Origin: Sympetrum striolatum
Taxonomy: Eukaryota; Arthropoda; Insecta; Odonata; Libellulidae
Direction of reading: 5' to 3'
DNA length: 64,000 nt
Assembly: GCA_947579665.1 (NCBI GenBank)
Contig: OX388350.1
Location: 84,587,152-84,651,151 of the forward strand
The stretch's first letter is position 1. The number at the start of each line of letters is the position of its first letter. The notes beneath the pieces were generated by a model. That model had not been told where the DNA came from. It was given only the letters and a program-made list of their open reading frames with translations, and ran no database searches. A program made the translations under genes and the position numbers. This document shows, piece after piece, positions 1 through 12,500 of this stretch.

Positions 1-3000
1 TTCTACATGATGATATGATTCATACGCACAAGACAAATTAGTATGACCAAATGGGTTAATGTCAAACAGCCTATTATTGCAGTTGTAAAACCACTTCTCT
101 TTATGGTAGCTTAATTCAGATTTGATTTTGAAATAGTTGTCATGTGAAAGTTATACTCATTTTGTGGTGTACAACACCTGATTTTGTACTTGTTGAACCC
201 CAGTTAGTTTTCTCTGCTAATTCATCATCATATCCCAAATCATTGTAATCTTATAAGCATTTTCTTTGAAGGCAGTTACTTCTAGATCAATTGGCAGTTC
301 TGAAACCTAACCATCCATTGTCATTCAGGTATCTTGATTAGTAACAAAGACTCATTTTTAAATGGCGGAATATATATTGTTCTATTTTATGATAAATTTC
401 TTATCAACTCTTAAGTCTTTAAAAATTAATATCTTTGTATGAATAAATTCTTCTTTATCAATGAGCGAACGATCACACTTAGTTAATGTTTTGAAACAAT
501 AATTTAGATAATTGTGATTGCACTGTGCCCCTTGTAGCCTAGTGAGCTCCTGATGTTCCTAACTGATCTGAATTGCTAGCATTCCTCTCGCCATTTTAAA
601 TCAAACATTTGTGTTTCCCTGTTCTAATGTTATTGATATATTCAGATGTATTTCTGTATTTTTTTAATATAGGCTCTCATCTTTTCATTGACATTATATT
701 AATATTAAATACTCATCCAAGATTAGCAGATATAGAATCATGTGTTGTATGCAGAAGTGTTACTATGTATTTGAGTTTATTATCTTTCTATAGAGTCGAT
801 CAATATCAACAGATAAAAGCTCAATAGGTTATAAATGAGAGATATCTCTGTTGTTTGTTTTTTTGAGATATATCAGGCACAAAACTAATTTTTTGCATTC
901 TTTAAAAAATGTTCCCTAGTTAATCATTTGAAATTATTCATTGAATGGAACCAGAAAAAGATTAACTTGCAGAACTGTGAGCAACCCAAATGTTGCAAAA
1001 GAAAATTAAATCATACATTGCAGCCTCCTATAATCCAATACATCATTATTCTTTGTAATAATGTAAGTTTTCAATGCTACATGGCAATTGTTGATTACTT
1101 CAGGTGATCTGCCTCCATTTCATATCACTCTGTGCAAGCTCAGTGTTTTTGCAAGCACAGCTAATTCATGTTAACTTTGTGTTTTACATAATTTCACCTT
1201 CTATAACCATTTGATTTTGAGATGCAATTTTACTTTCTACTTACTGTTATGAAAGTTATGCAAATACTGTGACAAAACTTGGTTGACTATGCTAGTGTCA
1301 CTAATAATTTATTTATTTAAGAGAAAAGTGTAAGTTATGCTTTTGAGTTCTAATGTTTAGAACCAATTTAATTATAATTACAAGTTATCCTATTCCTGTT
1401 ATCATGGGATAAAGTAGATATTTCTTTACAATAATTTGCAATTTTATGATTGTCTTATCTTCAAGAAATTGTTTTAAGAAAATCATAAGGTTAAAATATG
1501 AGAATCTTAAACCTTACTTGTATAAAATACCTTAATGTGATATATTTTGGCATTTTATTTACCATATCCATGTAAAAATGGTTTACCTTAATACTTTGTT
1601 TGGGTGTATGAAAATGAGACAAAAAATGACTATGCATTGTAGAATTGTCTTAAATCAAATTCCTGAGTGGAAGATACTAACATTAGAAAGAAAGCCTTAA
1701 TTTATTTTTAACAAATCAATCTCAAGAAGGACCACAGGCCTATTCAATTTTAGTATTCTTAATTGCTGCTCAAAAGATTGTATGATTCATTATACCAAGG
1801 ACTAATTATATATAAGTTTAATTTCACTTCTTAAATTTGAAGGAATTACCTTAAAGGCTATGAATTTCATATTTTATTTCATTTAAATTAAATTAAATTG
1901 GAAATCGACAATAAAAAATTTGACCATGCATTCATACAAAACTGGAATGCTAATTCTAATTGTGGAGGTGTGGATTAAAATCAGTCCAAAACAACACAAT
2001 CCACGTCGGAATAAAGAATTAATGAAGGCATCCTTATCTAGGATCAAGACTGGAACTATCTTCATCTAACATTAAAAGACAATTTATAACACTAAAATTG
2101 GGGGTATATCCATCGATATCTTCCCATTGAGAAAAACATTAATTTATCTGTGTTGTTAATGCTGATTGTATTTCAAGCAATGCAATGCGATTCAATTTTA
2201 ATATCACCAGAATTCCTTACACACAGGGTTATTTTTCATCATCCAGCTCGTATCTCAAAAAACTCGTACGTTAGGCTGCTCGTATCTCGAGGTACCACTG
2301 TATTTCCGCTTACCCCTCCCCTGAACGGTGTATTTGTCAAGATTCTTTGTCTGATGATGATGCTATGCATCAAAATCATGGTTGTGTATGTACTTTGTGG
2401 TTGTGTACAAAATAAAATTTAATTTCATTATTATTTTTATAATGATCTTCCACCACTGAAGGCCGAAACCATCAATCTTCATCATCAGTCTTTTAAACCT
2501 TGTAACGATGAATTTGATTTACAAGAATTTGGGCAAAATGTATTAGCTATCTCTTGGTTATGTGGTCATCTACTAAATGTGTGCTTTGTTATCTTTGGAA
2601 ATGGATTAATGTAAAAACAAAAAGAATGCTTTGATGATAACTATATCAATGAAACACAATCACCTCAAGGATGCACGAAAATACTAAGGTTAACTCAAAT
2701 GTATACTTTAATTAGCACTTGTATTGCTCATCATTTGTAAATGGTTAGAACAATTAAAGCACAAATTAATCTCACAATAATCAAGTTACCTTGTGTTGCA
2801 GCGTATGTATAATTTTTATATTGTTAATTCCCCTTATGTTGTTAAATTTTGTTGAATAAAGTTTTACTTGTAATACGTTTTAATTAATGAATTTTACCTG
2901 TTGTATTCTATTATCTCTATGAAGAAAACTTTTCAAATTCATTAGCTTCCTTAATACGAAGCTCTTTCCACGGCTTGAAATAGAATCCTTTTTCCTGGGG

Positions 3001-5875
3001 ATCGCCATGTATTGTACTTTAAGCGCTTCGTTGAAATGAACTTTTGTTTCAAAGTGGATAGCTGCAATGGAATGAGATTGTTGAATAATCTTATCACTGG
3101 CAACTACAGATCAATCTCACCCGAATAAAGCCATTTTATTATTATTACAGATATAGTATTTTTTTAAAGTGGTACGAATCCAATACTATCTTTTCATACC
3201 CATATTTACCCGATTAGAAAATATCGAGCCAACAGGCAAAATATACTGCAATAGCTGGTAAACAGAAATTTAGAATATCAATATTGCTGCGACATAAACT
3301 TAAGTTATGTTCATTTTCGTTTGCATATTAGTAGATTTATTTCAGTCACAGGAAAATTATTTATTTATCACAATGTCTGAGTAAAACTTAAAATTTTCTG
3401 CAGAAAAATCAACTAAGTTTTGTAACCATACTGCTGTCTGCTTGAATACTTTTTGGGCAGTTTTTGCTGGTGTTGCTTTATTATCAGAAATATTTTTTCA
3501 TTAAAATGCATCTTAAGCTCCACATTCCTTCCCAGATAGTCTCCATTGCTGCAATTTGTTATTTTTTGAATTTGAAATCTAAAGATGTTGTGAAAATAGT
3601 GTTTAACCTTATCACTAGCTATCAGAAATAACAGTATCCCAAAGGAACCCAACACCTAAAATCAATTCCCAGCAGCAATATTTACTAACCAAGTTAAGGA
3701 TGAAATCAAAGATGATAATAATTAAAATAGAAAATAGAGTAATATGGTATATATTAAAAATAAGATATAATTAGGTACTGATATAAAATTTTTAAATAGC
3801 TCTCTTTTATAGGATAGAATTTGAATGATCTAAAAACCAGCGCTTGTAAATAAAATTCGATCATTTTGATTTGGTTAATTTAATTAGTTTGATTCATCAG
3901 TTAAAAATGCAATAACTTCATCAACAGAGTAATTAAACTTACACAAAATAGAGCATAGAATCATGTCCCTTGTGCTCCTTATTGCTGATAATTGTCATGA
4001 CTCCTTCCCCCTACATTAAGCTATACTTTACAAAAGAGATTAACTGGGATCGCAAAGGTCCATACTACAAGCATTTCAGCATTGAGTTTGATTACAGCAG
4101 AACTTTCATAATGTACTACATTGAGAAGATAGTATAGTTTTGCAAACAGTGGCTTTTAAAATTGGGCAAGTATAGTCTTGTTTTTGACAGTCAGTATATT
4201 ACATTCCAGCTACCTGTAAAAAAAAACAAAGCTTAAGATTTGCTATTTTTCAGCAGAAATGGAAAGTGTGTTTTTAACTCTCAAACATGGAATGATGTTA
4301 GATTTTTCTATTTATTTGAAATTTTGAGGTCTCCCAACTCATGAGTATATATATGATAATTCTACTAAATTGGAAACAATTGCAAACATTAAAAGTTTCT
4401 AAATGAATTTTAAAATGTTTTGGATCGTCATCACTAGATTCATATTTTTCATCTCCACATCTGCATCTTAGAGTATGATTATATTACAAATCTTAAAAAT
4501 CCAAAACTGACAATAAAAATAACAGAAACACAGGATATCCATGATGAACATAATAGGCAGCTAGTACCACGTATAAAGAGCAATTCTTTTCTGGATTGAA
4601 GAAATTCAATCTAAAACAACAGCATTATGGTAGTGCCACATAATAAAGAGCCTTTTTCGGTTCCAGTGGGCAGAGCATCGACCCCACTACTGAACTATAC
4701 CTTTGGTCTCCCTTCGCTACCATTCTCATGCATTGAGTCTCTTCTATGCATGGAAATTATGCCAATTTCTCTCAATTTACGTATTCCTTATTAACTGATG
4801 GCATACCCATGGCATATTTTGAAGATAAACAAGAGAAAGATTAGCAAAAGCTAACAACCACAAGGAAGCAGAGGTTGTATCATGGAGTACACAGGGTAAG
4901 AAGTTTGTGTTAGTGAGGGTATACCCGTACGAGGAGGGGATGTGCAAATATATCCTCATTGTATGCTCATTAGTATTTGGGTCAATAGCTATTGTACTAT
5001 GCATTCTTCTAAACCGTAGAAGAAGTACGAAGGTTTTTTCTTTAGTTTTGTTGATATCAGGTTTACCAAAATCAAGTGGTCATTTCTGGCCCATGCACCT
5101 GAGAAACTTTGTAATGTGGCCCTCATCCACCTAAAGGTTTGACCTGATTTAGAATATAGAAGATTGATACTCAGGATAAGTTTATTAAATAAGTTACAGA
5201 AAACATAGCCTCAGAAGATGTATTGGGTATAATGTGACCTTCCCTATAAATAGGCTGTTCTGATACTGCATGGAAGATCAGGGAAATATATGCTAGAACG
5301 AATCGAATACAAAAATTCATTTTTTCCATGAAGGACATGTGAAAGCAACTGATTAAGGAAACACAGTTGCTGCCTTGCTTCGACCCCCAACCAAATGCTA
5401 AAAGGTGGCTTGCAGAGTCACATCAGCGTTTACCCAGGGCATCCAGACATTCCTCTAAGTCAATGCTACTACTAATTAGGCAACATTAACAGTAACTCGG
5501 GCCTCAACAGAGGAGAATATTTTCTCCATCAAATACAAAGAACATTACTCTTCAGAGAGAATCTTTGAGAATGGAGAACTTTATCATCATTCCTGCTAAT
5601 GTTTTCTTACAATCAGTGTTCTCTAACTCTAGGTTTACCTGGGCAGTGGGAGAGGCTAACACAGGGGAATGCTAATTACTCAGTGGGCATATGAAAGGAG
5701 TTGAGGAGATGGGTCCTGTGGGACTAAGGCTGGAGATGTTTACAGAGGTTGCTTGTTTAGTATGAATAGTGAGTGAGATACTTATAAAATGTTTGGGATG
5801 AAGCAGAAAATCACTTGTGGAAAGGTTCACACAAATAAAAAAATAAGCCAAAAATAAACTGATTCATGCTAAATA
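1..5875. other. Gene-poor AT-rich region downstream of CDT1
   Basis: No reading frame here has a recognisable domain or splice-consistent extension on either strand. The few open frames are 60-90 codons and look like chance. The only element I can point to is a transposon end near 2.24-2.31 kb, listed separately. Part of the right edge may be distal 3' UTR of CDT1, which is transcribed leftward into this region. Confidence 0.5.
2244..2308. repeat. End fragment of a pogo/Tigger-like DNA element
   Basis: The segment contains two near copies of a CTCGTAnnT motif and ends with a sequence that on the minus strand starts CAGTGGTACCTCGAGATACG. That resembles termini of pogo/Tigger-type elements and is followed by TA. 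I could not find the matching opposite end, so this is probably a fragment. The family assignment is from memory of terminal consensus sequences and is tentative. Confidence 0.35.
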
Positions 5876-5881
5876 TTTATT
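5876..5881 (-). terminator. Candidate CDT1 polyadenylation signal
   Basis: On the minus strand this reads AATAAA, about 620 bases past the CDT1 stop codon. It is the first such hexamer I see downstream of the last exon. The region is AT-rich, so the hexamer could be chance. Confidence 0.3.
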
Positions 5882-6503
5882 GAGATTCTTAGGATTGATA
5901 TATTTAAGCTTCAAAGTAACGTCAATTCCACAGTTTATAAACTAGGCAATCGGTCACTTAAGCAAAGAAAACCATAGTAATAATCATCAATACAATTAAT
6001 ATAAAAATCATAAATATATCTAAGTAATACTTGTCTGAAAACCAAGTCAAAGAGGTTTACCTTCGATTTGAAAAAAAACGTCAAAAATTGAGCCAAAAGA
6101 TTTTACAGCAAAATGATTGAAAACAATATCTGATTGACTTAGACTCTATTAGTTTGTTCATCCATGCAAAAGCTTCAACAAAAACAGTAACACTGAATAT
6201 GACCACAGTTTCCATTCAGGGAAATGGAGAAAAAACATCATAAAAACCAGGCCCATGCATTCAAGAGAAGATAAATATACACTTTCTTTGAACGCCAGCC
6301 ATGCTACACTCAGATAAGACTCGTAAACATGATGGTCAACAACTCACGCTGCTTTCCATGGATGGGAGATCAAATTTAAATCACCAAAAAGAAACAAACT
6401 TTCCTTCACCAGACCACAGCTGAGGAATAAAATGAGCTTTTTGATAAATGCCCAGTTTGAATTTCAGTAATCACAGGGAATTCAAACACCAATCTGTTTT
6501 CAA

Positions 6504-9500
6504 TCAACCCCTTGCATCACTAGCAAGCTTTTCTAACTTAGATATCACCCGAGACAAATCTGCGTCTTTGGCCAATTTAACGTAATGACAGAGTCGAATG
6601 GCAAATATGGTTATCCACCCAGGAACTGATGTCTCAAGCAGTTTAACGTGATCCTCTAACTCAGCTGAAAAATCAATATCCAAGAAAAAAATCAGAACAG
6701 AATCTCCAAACGAAACAAAATCAGCAAAATAATATCACCTATGTAACCCTTTAACTGGCTTTTCTTGCCTTGAGGTGTTTAGAGGTACTAATTTCTAACC
6801 ATGTAATGTTATTACCTAAGAAGAACCAGATAAAGTATTCACAATCAGATAGACTAAGGTTTCACAACACCCTTCTTTCCAATAGGCAAAAACAATTTCT
6901 GGTGAAAAGATTCATTAGTTATTGCTTCATGTGATGTGAACCCATGCAGAATGAGGATCTTAACACACTTGTGAAAACAAAAAGAATTCCTTCTAAAACA
7001 TCTCTCTCTCTCTCGAGCATATGTTGATAAGCATTAATATACTATGTTAAATACTGCTAAGTCAATTTTAGTGGATTAATTTAAAATTTTTGAGTCCACC
7101 AAATTCACAATTTCAAGCAATAAGATCTGAAGGGATAATTAAACGTTTTGCTACATTGCTTACAGCATATTTGAAAATGAGAGAATACAAAATATATTTT
7201 CATATTAAACATCTTGTGAAAGTAGCAAAAATGTTTTAAATGTTAGAACAGTCGTCATATAAATATAAGGAAAAAGAGAAACTATAATATGATTACCTAA
7301 AGAAACTAAAAGAAATTTCAATCTAAATAAAAAATGTTAAATATAAAACATGCAGTTTCATTTTTCTCTAAATGGAGTTTCTGTTTTAAATATCTATTTC
7401 AGCAGAAAGAAATGATAAAAAACACTTTGTAATTTCCACAACATAACTTTAATGGATGACCGGTTTCAGCTACAAGCTATCATCAGGTAAAACATTATCG
7501 GAAAGCAGTCACTTATATACCAATAGTTTGGAGGGGAGGGTAGGGAGAGGGGAGGGTAAGGAGAGGGGAGGGTAAGTAGAGGGGAGGGTAAGGAGAGGGG
7601 AGGGTAAGGAGAGGGGAGGGTAAGGAGAGGGGAGGGTAAGGAGAGGGGAGAGTAAGGAGAGGGGAGAGTAAGGAGAGGGGAGGGGTTGAGGAAGGTGATT
7701 TCATAGGATTTTCAGCACAAGTAATTTCAATGGTCTCCAGAGCATCTAATTTCTTTCCTTTTCGCTGCCTGTGCAGGAGATTTGCGGAGAATGAACGAGT
7801 TTTTTATCATTTCTAAATGTCGTTCCACAAAGTATGGCCAGGGAACTTAGATTTTATTTCTTTCAGCCTTAAAAACATGAATTTTTAAGAGAGACCAAAT
7901 TTAAGTTGAATAACTTAAAAACAAAATGAATTTCAATCATCCAGAGAAATAAAGTAGATATATAAAGAGAGCTATACTATATCTTTTCAGTCAAGCAATG
8001 TGAGTGCCATATATTATGGTGAATGATTTTACACAGTAGCAGATTAATAAACATATCTTGGGTCTCATCTAAACTCAACCCACAACGCAAAGAAGAGCTT
8101 ACATAAAGCACGATTAAAATTTTTGCAAAAACCTTAATATTAACATCACATAAGTAAAAACCACAAAAATAAACAACAGATAAGAAGACAATGCGAAAAA
8201 ACATCACTGCAATTAAAACAAATTACAAGTACATAGCCTTGTATGCCGGCGTATAAGTCGAACCCTAAAATTTTGAGGTGAATTTCAGTTATGTAAAATA
8301 TATATTTTACAACCCCTGAGGACAGTAGCATTGCTATTGAAAAGATCTTTGGGTACAATTATAGTGCGACATTCCTTTCTTGTTTTATCCGACTACTGGG
8401 AAGTAAGAGGGGGAACACCGACAAACACAGCCCTCGGAGATTTTAAACCTTTGATTCCAATAACTTCTAACAGGAAGTCGAATCATAACGATAACGAAAA
8501 CAAACCATGATGTGCTTATTGATCTTCACCGAAAACAAAATGAATATTACATATTTTTCAAAAAAAAGTACATGCAGAGAAATAAATATAATTTGCGAAG
8601 AATAAATATGCCTCAAATTTATTTAAAGGTATGAAATGGTTTATTAATTTAACTCTTTTATTATGAAAATGTCATAACATAACAAACTTTCCACCACAAT
8701 TGTATTTTGTGATTAATTAGATTTTATATGATATCTATGTTAATTAGACTTGCCAAAAATTAGTTTCAGTATGAAATGATTGTGATGTGATGAGTTGCGA
8801 GAGTTTGTGTACAAATATAAAACAGGCAGTTTCACTTATTTATCCGTTGGTGGTAAAGGGTTAAATTTCATGTTCGGTGTATAAGTCGACCCCTGGTTTT
8901 TGAGAGATTATTTTAGGCTTCAATGGTCGACTTATATGCTGACATATATACGATTATTTCCACCCTACATCACTCGTATGCATAGTTGAAGCTTTTCCTC
9001 TTCAGTAACCCAAACAAGACATACAGCGACTCGCACGTACAGAAACATTTTTAATATCCTATGACGTCACACGCAAGAAACATGGCGACGGTCGTTTTGA
9101 GTGCAAGGTTACAACACTATTTTCAAATTTGAATTTTACGAATAATACGCAGGCTATAAACAAACTTCTTGCACTGAAAATTTTTATGCAGAGAATACAT
9201 TTTTAGCGCATAATCATCCATTTTCAGTAGACTTACCTATTCATATAATAAATCTTTAGGTCAGATTAACTGCATTTTCTCATAAAAGGGAATTAATTAT
9301 ATAGAAAATGGTTAATTAAAAGTTAAGAAGAGGTTATTTTCAGTTAAAAATGAAGCCAATTTTGCCAAAGAAGAATAATTATGGTGTTAGGAATTGAGAT
9401 TTTTGTTATAAATTAAGCCAATTTTCATTTATTTCATTGAATCCCAGCTGATTGGATTTTTCCGATCAGGGAATGGTTGCGTGTGCTCGTTGTTACTGTT

Positions 9501-12500
9501 GCTTTGGTGAAGTACCTCCTGATCAGTTCAGAGTTTAGGAGGGCTTTACCATGGAAGGGCAAAAGTAGCTAAGCGTGAAAAAAAAATTAAATTGGCTTCA
9601 CTTTCAACCAAAAATCTTAACTTCTTTACGTGAAAACAAATTAATTTTGTTCTTATTTTAAGAAAATGCCCTGCATCTTTTACCTAAACATAGATCAATT
9701 TGAACATACCTGTTCTATTTCTGTGGCAAAAATGCTATTCATTTATTTTATAAATAGCAAAAATTAAATTTTTTCATTTTCTTGCGTGTAAAAGTGAACA
9801 TCTGTTTGCCTTATTCCTGATTTATTTATGATATAAATATTAATTTTGGTCATGTGAGAATGAATTCATTTTCTACCAAAAGCACTGTACAGTACAGTGC
9901 AGTACTCTGTTTATGCCCAATCCCCTTATTTTTCTGGGGTGCATGCCATTTTGTGCGTAAACCTTACCCATATTCTTTACTTTGGTCATGGTTTATGAAT
10001 GAATGAAATAATATTTTTGACACAAATATACTTTTTTAAGCATTCCAAAGTATTTGAGTAGGAATTAAAAACCCTACAGTTCCATTCTGCCGCACTCCCT
10101 GCCCTTAGATTCAAGATGACAAGCATTTAGTTTTAGATATCAGCTATAAGGAGTATTTGACCAATTTTCATCAACTCTGGTTACAACGGACTTCTACTAT
10201 TAATAAGTTAATTTCAATGAAAAGTGAAGGAACTCCTAAGCAATGCAAACCCAATAAACATGAAGTTTATTTTTAGTTTAGTTTGAAGTAATTCACCAAA
10301 TGAATGATATTTCTATACTATATATAGGCTTTACTTTCCAGAAAAAATAATAACCACGTAAGGTAGGATCACAAATAACAGGATAGTTCATAACTAGGAA
10401 TAATTCCAACAAAATATCAGGGTCATTTCATGAAATACTTAAAAGCAAGAACTACAGAAAAATTGAAAGCTGATCATACATGTGCAGGAGCGTTAATTCA
10501 AATTTGTACCATCAATTATTGCAAGAAGCAAGGGCTGCAGTAGCACTTCTAATGAAAGTGCTTTGATAGAAATGGCACTTGTTTTTAATGAGGGCCTCCA
10601 CCAAAGGGACAAAGATAGCCATCAATGTTCATAATAGACATTGCACGAAAACGATAGGGACATATATTGGAAAGAAAGCTTTCAGTTTCCATATTTACCC
10701 AAAACATCTTTAACCTCAATCTGTCGATGCTCTGAGGTGTCACGGACCATTAGCTTGCAATATCGCAATACTTGCACATTAAGAAGTTTGAAAATAATGG
10801 ACAACAGAACAGAATTCAATGATTATTAAATAACAGCCATGAAAGGAAAAATAAAAAAAATTTAAGAAATTTAGAAATAAATATTTAAAATAATAATAGA
10901 AACAGCTAAAAAGAGAAAGCTTTTAATATAATTAACAATTCCGTATGACATACAACGAGAATCAAAAGCAAAAACCACTTGTAATTATACTATAAATACA
11001 CTATGAACTTACATGGTCGGAGGTTTCCTCGGTAACTATCGCCTAGTTTTTTAATCACATGTTCAAGGGGCAGGACTCCCTTTCGTTCAGATACAAATAT
11101 GCCACGCAGTATTCGAGCAAGCTCTGGTAGATGTGACAACCGCTCTGCTTTCTTTTCATCCGCTGGAGACATAGTCATTGTCATCATTGCTTTAGCAGCC
11201 TGTCTCTCCCGCACCTTTCAACAGTAATTAAAATGTTTACAGATGAGATTAGAAATAAATACATAGATCATGCTACATTTTCTCAAAAACTTCTAAAAAC
11301 TATAATTAAAATATGCAATAACTCATCATCACTCTGAGAATAAAACGCAGATGTAAAAAACAGGCAAAATCCTAATTTCTCAATCAAGAATTTTCATGAT
11401 AAAAATATACTTTACTAAAAACGAAAAAATGCATTTTCAAAAGTTTTGAAGCAGGATTAATTTTTTTACAATCTAATTTTGAAAGTCATATTCAAATTAA
11501 AGTTAATCACTCGTCGATAATTAGTTTGCAGGGCTTTAGATTTTTACTTTCTGCCACAATTGTATTTCGTGATGAAATACATTTTATACGATATCTACGT
11601 TAATTAGACTTGCCGAAAATTAGTTTCAGTAAGAAATAATTGTGGTGAGTTGCGAGAGTTTGCGTACAACAAGTATTAAACAGGCAGTTTCACTTATTTA
11701 TCCCTTGGTGGTAAAGGGTTAAATTTTTTGTACAGCGTGTAAGTCGAGGCCTGGTTTTTGAGAGATTTTCTTTAAGCTTCAAAGGTCAACTTATACGTCG
11801 GCACAAACAATATTCTATATACCATATTTACTTGAAAATAAAACCACATCGAAAGTGAGGCACATCCCACAATTCGAACATTGAAATTGAATAACCATTT
11901 GCCTACTAATGTAATGTGACCTTAAGATATGAGGTCACGCCATTCACGGCACCCTATACGTGTTTACTATACACCCATATGGTGCTATATATGTATATTT
12001 ATTTGTACTGTATATGACATTCCAGTAGTCGTATATGCTGAAAGTCCTACTAAGGTTCACATATCAACCAATTCAATATTGGTGATTTAAAAAGGTAGAT
12101 GGGCAAGTCGATTCCCTTTTCATTAAAATTTATCGGCCAATAGTTTAGTTAATGACAAGTTCAAAATAAACTATACCATCATTCTTACTACCTTCAACTG
12201 AGGCTTTTGAGAAATCAAACTTTAAATAGAGTTAGTAAATGTGCAATAAATTTGGCTTGTGCTTGTTGACGTACCTTTTGGAGGAGTGCCAGTGGTATCC
12301 CTTTCAGTGCTGGATTAGCCGGAGGAGCAGGTTCATCAGATGCTGCACTAGTTGAGGGATTACTGTCATCATTGCCTTTGGCCTCAGACTTCTTCGAATC
12401 TCCCATACCCACTCTTTGCAGGGCTCTTTCCATTCTTGTGTTGCATCCAAAAAGATTGCGAGCTTTACCTGCATGTTATAAGAGACAAGGATTTTAAGTA

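Noticed and set aside
7513..7704. 63-codon minus-strand frame rich in Pro, Ser and Leu
   Set aside because: It is the translation of the G-rich minisatellite and has no other support.
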